NCBI GenBank assembly: GCA_964397485.1
Contig: CAYNHT010000001.1
Span: 62,001-126,000 of the forward strand
DNA from: CAYNHT01 sp964397485
GTDB taxonomy: Bacteria; Bacillota_I; Bacilli_A; RF39; UBA660
Length of the DNA: 64,000 bases
Direction of reading: 5' to 3'
Shown: in pieces, positions 8,875 to 17,686 of the stretch
Numbering within the stretch: the stretch's first letter is position 1
Layout: every line of letters starts with the position of its first letter
Translations under genes and position numbers: made by a program
The notes under the pieces: generated by a model
What the model was told of the DNA's origin: nothing
Seen by the model: only the letters and a program-made list of their open reading frames with translations
Database searches by the model: none

Positions 8875-9648
8875 AATAATCATTTGTTTTTCTTTTTCTT
8901 CATCTTTGTTATTTAAACATTGTTCCTTATAATACTTAAGTATTTCTATATCACTTAAATCTTTATTAAGTTCCACTTTATTGGTAAATTCTTCATCATT
9001 TTTTGCTTCACTATGAGTTGTATTTTCTTTGTTATTTTCGTTATCTTCTTTCTTCTTTTCTTCCAAAAATTTATGATATTCAATTCCTGTTTTTATTTGA
9101 AGACTAATAGTTGTAATATATAACACTGCAGTAATTGGTACGAAAGCTGAAATACTCGTAAAAAAAGAAGATGAAACAAGAGCATCTAGAGCAACCGTTT
9201 TTTTCTTTCCCCAACTATTAGTTTGCGGATTATATCCTTTTAAATGTGAATATCCATTAATACTACCAATAATAATATCAAACGTTATTGGTAGTATTAA
9301 AAATGGTTGCATAACTGTTAAAGGCAGAGCAACAGCAACTACAAATACCTTATCTATTAAAGCATCTAACTTGCGCCCGTATTCTGAGGTTACATTTAAT
9401 TTTCTTGCTAAAAAACCATCGACCCCATCAGTAAGAGATGCTCCAATTGTAAGCAATCCAGCAAGAATTAAATTCCCAGCAAGAATATTACTAACAATAA
9501 ATGGAACCAACATAAGACGTGAGAAGGTAAATATATTAGGAATCTGTTTTTTCATTGTTTTGAAACTTTTAAAATCTTTTAAAGCTTCTTTTGTTTCAGT
9601 AAAAAATTCTTTAGCTACTTGTTTTATAGCTTTAATTAAGTTATTCAT
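8863..9648 (-). CDS. pgsA: CDP-alcohol phosphatidyltransferase, PgsA-like
   Basis: Integral membrane enzyme that transfers a phosphatidyl group from CDP-diacylglycerol to an alcohol, most likely glycerol-3-phosphate. It contains the complete signature DG-x2-AR-x8-G-x3-D-x3-D in DGFLARKLNVTSEYGRKL and the residues that follow. Several hydrophobic helices surround it. The 261-residue product has an unusually long polar, acidic tail of about 60 residues (EEKKKEDNENNKENTTHSE), not part of the catalytic core. One of only three minus-strand genes. The exact alcohol substrate is inferred. Confidence 0.82.
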   Translation of the reverse strand: MNNLIKAIKQVAKEFFTETKEALKDFKSFKTMKKQIPNIFTFSRLMLVPFIVSNILAGNLILAGLLTIGASLTDGVDGFLARKLNVTSEYGRKLDALIDKVFVVAVALPLTVMQPFLILPITFDIIIGSINGYSHLKGYNPQTNSWGKKKTVALDALVSSSFFTSISAFVPITAVLYITTISLQIKTGIEYHKFLEEKKKEDNENNKENTTHSEAKNDEEFTNKVELNKDLSDIEILKYYKEQCLNNKDEEKEKQMIIKKN

Positions 9649-9672
9649 AAATACCTCCCTCTTAAGTTATAT

Positions 9673-9700
9673 ATTGTATCATTTAATAGAAAAAAGTCAA
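9673..9700 (-). promoter_or_regulatory. Promoter of the pgsA-like gene
   Basis: On the minus strand: TTGACT (9700-9695), 16-nt spacer, TACAAT (9678-9673), with GAGGGAGGT near 9656 as ribosome site. Confidence 0.8.
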
Positions 9701-9765
9701 ATTATATGCATATATTTTTTCTATTATCATATTATATTAGTGTATTAACGAAAGTTAATATACTA

Positions 9766-9794
9766 GGAAACTCGTAGTGCTACGGTTTCCTTTT
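9766..9794 (+). terminator. Orphan hairpin with T tail
   Basis: GGAAAC/GTTTCC and CGTAG/CTACG stack into one stem with a single bulged T and a TG loop, followed by TTTT. No plus-strand gene ends here, so it is either an orphan terminator or part of a small RNA. It lies in the 304-nt gene-free gap 9649-9952. Confidence 0.5.
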
Positions 9795-9821
9795 CAATTC
9801 GCTTTTTTATGTGGATTTTAG

Positions 9822-9827
9822 TATAAT
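9822..9827 (+). promoter_or_regulatory. -10 box upstream of the metallopeptidase-like pair
   Basis: TATAAT about 35 nt before the hairpin at 9862. A transcript starting here would run into that terminator after about 75 nt or read through to the gene at 9953. The -35 is poor. Confidence 0.45.
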
Positions 9828-9861
9828 ATGTATATATTGACACCAAAATATAAAAATTCTA

Positions 9862-9907
9862 AGCAGTATTATATAGTTGTTTTCAAACTATAGGTACTGC
9901 TTTTTTT
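9862..9907 (+). terminator. Two-part hairpin terminator or attenuator
   Basis: Outer stem AGCAGTA/TACTGCT (9862-9868, 9895-9901), inner stem TATAGTT/AACTATA, then seven T. It sits between the TATAAT at 9822 and the gene at 9953, which is an attenuator arrangement. Confidence 0.7.
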
Positions 9908-9952
9908 GTTACTAAAAATATATTAAAATCATATTTCATAGGAGGATATAAG

Positions 9953-11053
9953 ATGGATTATAACAACAAACGTTTTGATGAAATAGTTAATAATATTAAT
10001 TATCTCCTCCGCGATCAATCCTTATCTGCTAGTGATAGAAATATGTTGATTTTACAAAGAAACTCCATTTACGAAATATCTAGAAAAAAAACAATTGTAT
10101 CGTATAGAAAGGAAAGTTTTTCTTGGATGTTGAAACAACTGAATAAAAAGATGAAATCGGAAATAAAAAAAATAGGCATAAAGAATTTATATTATTTTTC
10201 TTTTATTATTGAAAATATTATAAATAAAAAGGAAGATTATCAAGTTGCATTTGAAAAATCGATTGATTCTAAAGATGTTATTAATCACGTAATTAGTTTT
10301 TACAAGGAAGTTGATATTGAATCTTATAATATAATTAATAGCATTTTAAAATATCCCAAAAAAATATATAATATTTCAAACGATCCTAAAACAATTGACT
10401 CGTGTATTTTTAAGAGATTTTATAAGTATCCGGTGGTTAATATCAAAAATACAAATAATTATGAAATGTGTGTTAAGTTAGTACACGAAATGCAACATCA
10501 AGTAAGTTATGTAATAAATGAAAGAATTGGATATAATTACAAAAAAATTAATCATTTATTGGTAGAGTGCACACCTATGTTTTTTGAGTTGTTATATTGT
10601 GATTATTTAAATAAACAAGGACTTAATAACAGTGATGTAATGAGTTTATACAAAAGGCGACAAAAATCCATTGATGAATCGGTAAGTAGAGCTAAACTAT
10701 ATATAGATTTACTGTGTAAATATTGTGATAAAGTCACCCCATTAACCATTAGCGATCTAGAGAATTTTTATTCTTTATCGAATGATCGTTTGTTTACTAA
10801 TCTCAGTTATTTATTAGGATATGATATCTTAAGTGATATGAAATACATTTTGTCATATCTAAAATCGGTAGAGATTAATAGTGTTTATACTTTTGATAAA
10901 AAAGAAGCGATGGGTATAATAAAATATATTAATCGTTTGGAACTTTATGATTATGATTTTTCCAAAATAAACAAACAAGGAATAATTATAGGGAAATTTC
11001 CTGTTCAAAGTGATTATTATAACAAACATATTCAGAAAATATTAAACAAGTGA
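9953..11053 (+). CDS. HExxH metallopeptidase-like protein, paralog 1
   Basis: 366-residue protein with a zinc-peptidase motif H178-E-M-Q-H182 and a conserved glutamate E205 in LLVECTPMFFELL, 27 residues after the first His. This is gluzincin-like spacing reminiscent of M3 (oligoendopeptidase F) catalytic cores, although the usual Gly in HExGH is replaced by Gln. No signal peptide is seen, so it is probably cytoplasmic. It is about half the length of true M3 enzymes. The next gene is a clear paralog with the same motif positions. The ATG follows AGGAGG. Zinc binding and peptidase activity are inference. Confidence 0.6.
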   Translation: MDYNNKRFDEIVNNINYLLRDQSLSASDRNMLILQRNSIYEISRKKTIVSYRKESFSWMLKQLNKKMKSEIKKIGIKNLYYFSFIIENIINKKEDYQVAFEKSIDSKDVINHVISFYKEVDIESYNIINSILKYPKKIYNISNDPKTIDSCIFKRFYKYPVVNIKNTNNYEMCVKLVHEMQHQVSYVINERIGYNYKKINHLLVECTPMFFELLYCDYLNKQGLNNSDVMSLYKRRQKSIDESVSRAKLYIDLLCKYCDKVTPLTISDLENFYSLSNDRLFTNLSYLLGYDILSDMKYILSYLKSVEINSVYTFDKKEAMGIIKYINRLELYDYDFSKINKQGIIIGKFPVQSDYYNKHIQKILNK

Positions 11054-11078
11054 CAATAACAATTTAATGAGTTTAAAT

Positions 11079-11110
11079 TTGACTTTTTTAACTATTTAAT
11101 ATATTATAAT
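11079..11110 (+). promoter_or_regulatory. Promoter of paralog 2
   Basis: TTGACT (11079-11084) with TATTAT (11102-11107) at 17 nt, overlapped by TATAAT (11105-11110) at 20 nt. The second paralog therefore has its own promoter. Confidence 0.6.
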
Positions 11111-11133
11111 GCCATCAAAGTGGGGGAAATACT

Positions 11134-12276
11134 ATGGAAAATATGTGGCAATTTGATAATAATTATTTTTTAAACACTATTAAGAAAATAGATGGTATCA
11201 TTGCAACTAAAAAACTTACAAAGGAACAAATCGGTTTACTTGAAGAAGATAAATTGTATCTTTTTTCATGTCTAGGGGAAAAACCTGAAGAAAAGCAAAT
11301 TGATTTGGATGAAGCACTAAAGCGAATTGAAAAGAAATTAATAAATCAAATAAACAAAATGGGTATGGAGAATATATACTACACTTATAATATAGTTCAA
11401 TTTATTGTTAGACAAAGTAATGGCCACGAAACTATATTTGAAGAGGAAGTAAATAACAGAAGAGAGATTTTTGATAAAACATTATTATTCTATGAAAATC
11501 TGGATCCTCTTTTTTATAATATAGCCAGCCAACTTGTTAATAGTAAACACAAACTTTACCATTTTAGTGAGAATCCTATGGTAATAGATGAATGCGTTTT
11601 TATGAATTATAATAGATTGCCGATGGTGACTATTCATGATACGAAAAATATGAAACTATATGTTAAGTTAGCGCATGAAATGCAACATCAAATTGATAAT
11701 GTTATAAATAATCACAAATATCCTAATTATTCAGGATTTAATCATTTACTAACGGAATGTAGTGCTATATTTTCAGAATTGTTGTGTTGTGATCAAATAT
11801 CAAATGAGAATCCTTCATTGGTAGATTGTAATAGTCTATTTTTGTATAGGATAAATAATATAGATTCTTTATCTTTTGATCTAATGAGATATCTTAATCT
11901 AATTATCAAGTTTGAAAATAATAATTCTAAATTAGATATAAATACATTTTATGAATTTTATGAAAGCAATTTTTATATGACAACGGAAGAACACATGACA
12001 TCATACTTAAATCATTTATTAGAATATGACATATTTAATAGTATGAAATATCTATATTCTTATCTAATAGCATTAGATCTTAGAACAATATATAAAAGCA
12101 ATCAAAAAGAAGCTTTAAGCCTATTAAAATATATAATCAATTTTGAACTTAACGATTATGGATTTGATTCTATTAAGAAAAAAGGAGTAGGGATAGATAA
12201 ATATCAAAATGGTCCTTACAATCATCTAAAACATATAATGGAAGTTGATAATAAGAGATTGGCTTTAATTAAATAA
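11134..12276 (+). CDS. HExxH metallopeptidase-like protein, paralog 2
   Basis: 380-residue paralog of the preceding gene. The motif is H181-E-M-Q-H185 with E208 in LLTECSAIFSELL, the same spacing of 27. Shared blocks include VKL-HEMQHQ, the segment before it (CVFMNYNRLPMVTIHD versus CIFKRFYKYPVVNIKN) and the C-terminal YDI-MKY-SYL region. The paralogs are diverged elsewhere, so the duplication is not recent. No signal peptide or membrane helix. Function unknown beyond probable metal-dependent hydrolysis. Own promoter and terminator. Confidence 0.6.
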   Translation: MENMWQFDNNYFLNTIKKIDGIIATKKLTKEQIGLLEEDKLYLFSCLGEKPEEKQIDLDEALKRIEKKLINQINKMGMENIYYTYNIVQFIVRQSNGHETIFEEEVNNRREIFDKTLLFYENLDPLFYNIASQLVNSKHKLYHFSENPMVIDECVFMNYNRLPMVTIHDTKNMKLYVKLAHEMQHQIDNVINNHKYPNYSGFNHLLTECSAIFSELLCCDQISNENPSLVDCNSLFLYRINNIDSLSFDLMRYLNLIIKFENNNSKLDINTFYEFYESNFYMTTEEHMTSYLNHLLEYDIFNSMKYLYSYLIALDLRTIYKSNQKEALSLLKYIINFELNDYGFDSIKKKGVGIDKYQNGPYNHLKHIMEVDNKRLALIK

Positions 12277-12281
12277 TGTGT

Positions 12282-12313
12282 AAAAGTTAAATGTAAATCG
12301 TTTAACTTTTTTA
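12282..12313 (+). terminator. Terminator after paralog 2
   Basis: Stem AAAAGTTAAA/TTTAACTTTT (12282-12291, 12301-12310) with a T tail. Confidence 0.8.
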
Positions 12314-12321
12314 ATATATTG

Positions 12322-12350
12322 TTGACTTTTGTGTAACCGAGCGGTATAAT
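12322..12350 (+). promoter_or_regulatory. Promoter of the prepilin-like gene
   Basis: TTGACT (12322-12327), 17-nt spacer, TATAAT (12345-12350). Confidence 0.88.
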
Positions 12351-12379
12351 TACTATGTTAAAATAGAAGGAGTAAAAGT

Positions 12380-13129
12380 ATGAAAAATAATAAAGGTTTT
12401 ACACTAATTGAATTGTTAGCGGTAATAGTAATACTAGCAATCATTGCTTTAATAGCAACCCCACTAATTATGAATGTAATCGATGATGCTAAAAAAGGTG
12501 CTTTTAAAAACACGGCATATGGTATTGTTAGTGCAAGTGAATTAAAATATGCACAAGGATATTTTAATGAAGAAGAAGGCGAATTGATTTTCACTTATGA
12601 AGATGGTGTTGAAAATTCTAATGTTGATGGTAAAAAGTTAGAATATAAGGGTACAAAACCGCAAAATGGTACAATTGTTGTGAATAGTAAAGGTCAAATC
12701 TCAGTTGCTATTCATGACGGAAAGTATTGTGCTCAAAAAACATTTGATGATAGTGTAGTTTCCATCGCTTCTAAAAGCGAAGAGGAATGCAAAATAATTA
12801 GTTCATATATGCTTTCTGTTAATTTGAGATATGGAATGACATCTGCTTCCATGTCTCCAAGTTTTCAATCGGATATATTTAATTATACTACTAGATGGGG
12901 AGTAGCGCCTCATTTGTCACCGATTGTTTCAAGCATTACCTTGACCCCTTATTTAGTTGACTCGACAGCTACCATTATCGTTACTGTTAATTCACAAAAT
13001 GGAGTTCAAGCTTTAGATGGACAACCCTTGATAGTTCCAGTTTCATCAGGTCAAAATATTGTTGATATTAAAGTAATCGCATCCAACGGTTCATCTTCAA
13101 CTTACTCAATAATAGTAAACAAAGGATAA
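12380..13129 (+). CDS. Type IV prepilin-like protein with cadherin-like tail
   Basis: 249-residue surface protein. The N terminus is a class III signal: KG6-F7TLIE11, with the Glu at mature position 5, followed by a long hydrophobic helix, so cleavage by a PilD-type peptidase is expected. A short globular part with two cysteines (KYCAQ, EEECK) follows. The C-terminal 85 residues look like a cadherin-like beta-sandwich (SSYMLSVNLRYGMTSAS, then SSTYSIIVNKG). No pilus assembly gene is in the window. AGAAGGAG precedes the ATG. The pilin-type N terminus is clear; the role as pilin, pseudopilin or free surface protein is open. Confidence 0.82.
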   Translation: MKNNKGFTLIELLAVIVILAIIALIATPLIMNVIDDAKKGAFKNTAYGIVSASELKYAQGYFNEEEGELIFTYEDGVENSNVDGKKLEYKGTKPQNGTIVVNSKGQISVAIHDGKYCAQKTFDDSVVSIASKSEEECKIISSYMLSVNLRYGMTSASMSPSFQSDIFNYTTRWGVAPHLSPIVSSITLTPYLVDSTATIIVTVNSQNGVQALDGQPLIVPVSSGQNIVDIKVIASNGSSSTYSIIVNKG

Positions 13130-13141
13130 TTGCATAATTTT

Positions 13142-13168
13142 AAATTGACACAAATGTGTCAATTTTTT
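13142..13168 (+). terminator. Terminator after the prepilin-like gene
   Basis: Perfect 10-bp stem AAATTGACAC/GTGTCAATTT with an AAAT loop and a T run. Confidence 0.88.
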
Positions 13169-13220
13169 AGTGGGAAATTGTGGTATTTAAAACTCCTTTG
13201 TATACAATATAATATATTTT

Positions 13221-13229
13221 TGATATAAT
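13221..13229 (+). promoter_or_regulatory. Extended -10 promoter of the autolysin gene
   Basis: TTGATATAAT, i.e. TGnTATAAT, about 40 nt before the ATG at 13271. There is no good -35. Confidence 0.55.
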
Positions 13230-13270
13230 TAGAGTGTAAAATGTCAAACTATGTCGAAGGAGGGAATAGA

Positions 13271-16200
13271 ATGAAAAAAATAATAAATATCATCTTAGTC
13301 TTTGCTATTTTATCATCTTATTTTATTCCTTTTAATTTTGATGTATATGCAAATGATTGTACAGGATATAAGGTATCAGTCGTGAAGACTGATGGGAATA
13401 ATCAAGACTTAAGTTGTCATACTGATTATAATGCCGCAAAGCAAGCGATGTTAAACCATAATTCGGATTCTAATAATATAGCTGTTATATATAATAGTAC
13501 TGGTAAATTAGTTAATGCCAAATATGCAATTGCTAAATTTAATCCAGGTTTTGTTATATCATTGTTTCCTACATCTGGTTCATCTAGCAAATATACCTCT
13601 GTTCATACTTCATATGGTAGTGATGCAGCCTTTTTAGATTATGATCCAAGTAGCAATAGAGCAAAGGTAAAAATAAGTGGTTATGCTGGTTGGACTAGTT
13701 TGGATAATTTAACTATTTTACCTCTTACGGATCTTGTTTCAAATACAATAAAAATAACAGGTTCTACACCGATCAATATTAGATCTTCAGCATCAACAAC
13801 AGGCACTATTCTTGGCAAAGCATATCAAGGTAATGTTTATAGATATTACGAAAAGAAAAATGCTGAAGGTTATACATGGTACCGAGTAAAATATAATAAT
13901 CAAGATGGTTGGATTGCAAGTTTAGGAGTTACTTGGGTAGTTGAGAGTGTTAGTGTTGGATTACAAACATATTATGAGGCATATTCAACTGGTAATTTAA
14001 TTCATTATTATGAACATAGAATTAGTGGGTCAATAGCACAAGGATTTACTAATTTAGGACCTTATCCAAATTTTATGACGCAATCTAAAACATATTATAG
14101 TTTTGATAGTGTTTATTTTTACAATACTTTAACTGCCATGTTGGATGATTATAGAAATAGTACTTATAACAATGCTGTTAATAAAAACAATCCGCATTAT
14201 CCATATTATTTATATTTATCAACTCATTCTAAAACAGGATATACAGCAAATGATTTTAATCAAATAATTATTAATAAAAATTATACTAAAAATATGGATG
14301 ATAGCATTACTTATGTTCAATATAATTCAACAACTGGTAACTATGAATGGGTATCAGGCGTATCTAGAACCGGTATATCATTAATGTATAATCAAGGACA
14401 AAACTTCGTTGATGTTGCTAATACGTATGGTATTAATGCTTTAATGATGTTTGGAACAGCTATTAATGAAAGTGGAACTGGTACTAGTTTAATTGCGTTT
14501 TATAAGAAAAATTTATTTGGACTAGGCGCTATAGATAGTGATCCAGTAAATGGTGCTAGAACGTATGCTACTGTAAAAGATTCAATTATAGATTTTGCAA
14601 AATTTACAGGATCTAATTCATCTAGTTATACTAACCCTAATGGTGGTTACTATTTCGGGTCACATTACGGGAATAAAGGTAGTGGTATGAATGTTAATTA
14701 TGCTACTGATCCTTATTGGGGTGAAAAACAAGCTCAGAATTCTTATTTAAATGATCGTAACTTTGGTAACCAAGATTTTTTAGCTAACACAATAGGTGTT
14801 ACTAAAAATACAAGTGTTAATATATATAAAAATCCAAGTACTTCTAGCAGTGTAATATATACTTTAAAAAACAAAAGCTTTAGTGTTCAAAAAATGCCTG
14901 TAATTGTATTTGATAAAATAGATGGTTGGTACAAAGTATATACAGATGTTGCTTTAGATGAGAATCAAAATATAGCTGATGTTGATTATGTATTTGATAA
15001 TAGTTATGGATATATTAGAGAATCTGATTTATATGTTTCAAATAATCAGCCTGTAATTAATGCTAGTGATGTCACTATTAAACAGGGAACTAGCTTCAAT
15101 CCATTAAGTGGTGTTACCGCAACCGATATAGAAGATGGTAATTTAACTAGTAAAATTTCAGTAACAGGTGATTATGATGTTAATGTTATTGGTACTTATA
15201 CAATCACATACACAGTTACAGATGATAGTAGGTTTAGTTCTAGCAAAAGCATTAATCTTACTGTAAACCCGGGAGATAAACCAATTATTAATGCTACTGA
15301 TAAGTCTATATCACAGTACGTACCATTTGATCCATTAAGTGGAGTTACCGCGAATGATTATAGGGATGGCGATATTACAAGTTCAATAGAAGTAATAAGT
15401 AATAATGTAAATGTTAATGTTCGTGGGTCTTATAATGTTACATATCGCGTTATAAATAGTTTAGGAATTTCAACAGATAAAGAAATAACGGTTGAGGTTA
15501 TTATCAATGAATCACCTGTAATAAATGCAAGTAACAAGATTATTAAATTAAATGATATTTTTACTCCATTAAGTGGAGTTACCGCAACCGATAAAGAAGA
15601 TGGTAATCTTACAAGTTTAATTCAAGTTATTTCAAATGAAGTAGACTCTAATGTACCAGGTGTTTACAAAGTTATATATGAGGTAACTGATAGTGCAAAT
15701 AACACTACAACTAAAGAAATTAATGTAACGGTTGAAGATAGAGTTTATACAAATAAAAAAGGTGAATTTTATTTTGAAAAGATGACTTGGAATTCTAATT
15801 CACAAAAGTTAGATATTGCTGGTTATTTAGCAATCACTGGCATGAATAACACCAAAGATGTTACGATAAAATATGATCTTATTTTAACTGATAATATAAG
15901 TGGTAATGATATTATAATTGAACTTGATAGGTGGTTAGATAATCATCCGAGTCGTAGTTATAATGATGGTGTATATAATTATAGTGCTACTTGGTTTAAG
16001 GGAAACCTTGATTTATCCTTTGTACCATCTGGTGAATATACACTGTATGTTAGAGCTAGAAGTGGTAATTTTCAATCTATTAATCTATTTCGTAATATTT
16101 TAGGGAAAGATATGAGTCGCAAAGTTGAATCTAGTAGTGGAAGAGGTTATTTATTCCGTAACAATAACTACAAAAGTGAATATCCAATTGAATTATTTGT

Positions 16201-16693
16201 AAGAGAGAGTGGTTTAATTTCTAAAACCAATCCAACTCATCTTTCAAATATGTTTACATCATATAAAACGTTAGAATTTAAAAATAATTCATTAAATATT
16301 GTAGGTACTTCTTATAATATAAATGGTGATTATAGTAGTGGTGCTAATGTTGAACGCTATTTGATATTAGAAAATAGTTCGACGTTTCAAAGGTATACTT
16401 ACAATATTGGATCTTTTGTTGGATCAGATATTCCACTTAGAGTAAGTGATGGCAAATCAAAAGTCCGTGGTTGGTTTGATACAACAAATAAGGTTGATTT
16501 AGCAGATATACCAGTTGGTAATTATGTTATATATATTAGAACTAAAACGGGTAATATTGATGATTTTGGTGAATTAAATGATATATTCCTTAAACCTACA
16601 ACGATGAAAACAACTATAAATAATAAAGAATATTCAATTAATTTAAATAGAGATTTACGATTCCGTATAGAGTTGAATGTTGTAAATAAATAA
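13271..16693 (+). CDS. Secreted SH3/glucosaminidase autolysin with Ig-like repeats
   Basis: 1140-residue exported cell-wall hydrolase. A signal peptide (about residues 1-27, ending DVYA) is followed by a bacterial SH3 domain (about 158-220, INIRSSAS and GWIAS). Next is a LytG/LytD-type glucosaminidase domain (about 365-500), with E400 in the motif INESGTG as the likely catalytic acid, and then a second SH3 (about 515-590). Three Ig-like repeats of 77-78 residues start at about 593, 670 and 748. Two related beta-rich domains end the protein. It would cut the GlcNAc-MurNAc glycan backbone. There is no LPXTG, so wall retention probably relies on the SH3 and repeat domains. The start is the ATG at 13271 behind GAAGGAGGG. 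Confidence 0.85.
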   Translation: MKKIINIILVFAILSSYFIPFNFDVYANDCTGYKVSVVKTDGNNQDLSCHTDYNAAKQAMLNHNSDSNNIAVIYNSTGKLVNAKYAIAKFNPGFVISLFPTSGSSSKYTSVHTSYGSDAAFLDYDPSSNRAKVKISGYAGWTSLDNLTILPLTDLVSNTIKITGSTPINIRSSASTTGTILGKAYQGNVYRYYEKKNAEGYTWYRVKYNNQDGWIASLGVTWVVESVSVGLQTYYEAYSTGNLIHYYEHRISGSIAQGFTNLGPYPNFMTQSKTYYSFDSVYFYNTLTAMLDDYRNSTYNNAVNKNNPHYPYYLYLSTHSKTGYTANDFNQIIINKNYTKNMDDSITYVQYNSTTGNYEWVSGVSRTGISLMYNQGQNFVDVANTYGINALMMFGTAINESGTGTSLIAFYKKNLFGLGAIDSDPVNGARTYATVKDSIIDFAKFTGSNSSSYTNPNGGYYFGSHYGNKGSGMNVNYATDPYWGEKQAQNSYLNDRNFGNQDFLANTIGVTKNTSVNIYKNPSTSSSVIYTLKNKSFSVQKMPVIVFDKIDGWYKVYTDVALDENQNIADVDYVFDNSYGYIRESDLYVSNNQPVINASDVTIKQGTSFNPLSGVTATDIEDGNLTSKISVTGDYDVNVIGTYTITYTVTDDSRFSSSKSINLTVNPGDKPIINATDKSISQYVPFDPLSGVTANDYRDGDITSSIEVISNNVNVNVRGSYNVTYRVINSLGISTDKEITVEVIINESPVINASNKIIKLNDIFTPLSGVTATDKEDGNLTSLIQVISNEVDSNVPGVYKVIYEVTDSANNTTTKEINVTVEDRVYTNKKGEFYFEKMTWNSNSQKLDIAGYLAITGMNNTKDVTIKYDLILTDNISGNDIIIELDRWLDNHPSRSYNDGVYNYSATWFKGNLDLSFVPSGEYTLYVRARSGNFQSINLFRNILGKDMSRKVESSSGRGYLFRNNNYKSEYPIELFVRESGLISKTNPTHLSNMFTSYKTLEFKNNSLNIVGTSYNINGDYSSGANVERYLILENSSTFQRYTYNIGSFVGSDIPLRVSDGKSKVRGWFDTTNKVDLADIPVGNYVIYIRTKTGNIDDFGELNDIFLKPTTMKTTINNKEYSINLNRDLRFRIELNVVNK
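15050..15740 (+). repeat. Three tandem Ig-like domain repeats in the autolysin gene
   Basis: The block CCATTAAGTGG(A/T)GTTACCGC recurs at 15101, 15332 and 15566, spacing 231 and 234 nt. It lies in repeats that each begin PVINAS, PIINAT or PVINAS. High DNA similarity suggests duplication or recombination within the gene. Confidence 0.85.
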
Positions 16694-16719
16694 GATGAAC
16701 AATTTCGTTCATCTTTTTT
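16692..16719 (+). terminator. Terminator after the autolysin gene
   Basis: Stem AAGATGAAC/GTTCATCTT (16692-16700, 16707-16715) with loop AATTTC and a T run. Confidence 0.88.
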
Positions 16720-16727
16720 ATAATCAT

Positions 16728-16756
16728 TTGACAATCAAAAACATAGTATGTATAAT
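16728..16756 (+). promoter_or_regulatory. Promoter of the 16787 gene
   Basis: Consensus TTGACA (16728-16733), 17-nt spacer, TATAAT (16751-16756). Confidence 0.92.
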
Positions 16757-16786
16757 ATAGCATTATCAAGGGGATTAGGTGATATT

Positions 16787-17662
16787 ATGACTACAATTAA
16801 AAGTATTGCATTAAAACTAGAAGATAGCCATAAATTGCAAGCATTATACCGTTTTCAAGGAAATCCTAGTGTTAAATCTAGTCGAAGACATTTAGATTTT
16901 CAAGAAAAGATAGGTACAGCTATTTTTAATACTGAAGGTTATGTTTATTTTTCTAGACACATTAGTCATCATAAGTATTTTATACATAAGAGATTGCGTC
17001 AAGATGTGAATGTAGTGTTAGAATTAAATAATCAACCTAAAATTTGTAGACAAACTTTGTTCGAGCAACAGAGTTATGATAATATTAGAAAGTATATAAA
17101 TATTAATTTTGATACCTTACAATGCGAATCAATTAGATTATTAATCACACCTAAATTAGGGACCCTTTTAAAAAGTAATTATGTGTTACAAAAAGATAAA
17201 AAAAATACATTTACACCAATACCAGAATTATCTGATATTAGAAAATTAGGGGGAGCGTATGGTATATCCAATGAATGGTTGATGTTACTTACTAATTTGT
17301 CAATGTTTTATGGTAAAACAATTATTTCATATGATGATATTATTAACTATATATATAAATTAAAACTTAATTTTTATTGTGCAACTAAAAGTGATACTAC
17401 AGAATTTATTGATAAAAAATCACCTACTATTGCGGTTAATGAAAAAATTTATAGTCCATATCATAAGTATAGTATAATTGATAATTTAGAAAATATTTAT
17501 GAAAAAAAAGCTTATGTTATCGGAAGTGATTTTTCTAAAAATCCTTCTAAAAATATTAGAGAAATAATAGATGAGTATAGCGAATTAAGAGATTATATTT
17601 TATCTACCTTAGAGAAAGTAGAAAAACAAAAAATATTAAATTTAGAAAATAAAGTAAAATGA
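16787..17662 (+). CDS. Protein of unknown function
   Basis: Unrecognised 291-residue soluble protein, rich in Lys, Tyr and Asn, without signal peptide or membrane helix. The N-terminal part has a basic patch (KSSRRHLDFQEK) and His-rich SRHISHHKYFIHKRLRQD. The C terminus is probably helical (SELRDYILSTLEKVEKQK). The start at 16787 is chosen because the in-frame ATG at 16748 lies upstream of the -10 box; AGGTGAT precedes 16787. It has a consensus promoter and its own bidirectional terminator, so it is a monocistronic unit. Confidence 0.65.
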   Translation: MTTIKSIALKLEDSHKLQALYRFQGNPSVKSSRRHLDFQEKIGTAIFNTEGYVYFSRHISHHKYFIHKRLRQDVNVVLELNNQPKICRQTLFEQQSYDNIRKYININFDTLQCESIRLLITPKLGTLLKSNYVLQKDKKNTFTPIPELSDIRKLGGAYGISNEWLMLLTNLSMFYGKTIISYDDIINYIYKLKLNFYCATKSDTTEFIDKKSPTIAVNEKIYSPYHKYSIIDNLENIYEKKAYVIGSDFSKNPSKNIREIIDEYSELRDYILSTLEKVEKQKILNLENKVK

Positions 17663-17686
17663 AAAACCAGTTTAAAACTGGTTTTT
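17662..17686. terminator. Bidirectional terminator
   Basis: AAAAACCAGTTT/AAACTGGTTTTT stem between convergent genes. It overlaps both stop codon regions and has T tails on both strands. Confidence 0.88.

Noticed and set aside
16748..16786. ATG at 16748 as start of the unknown gene
   Set aside because: It precedes and overlaps the -10 box of a consensus promoter, so it cannot be in the mRNA.
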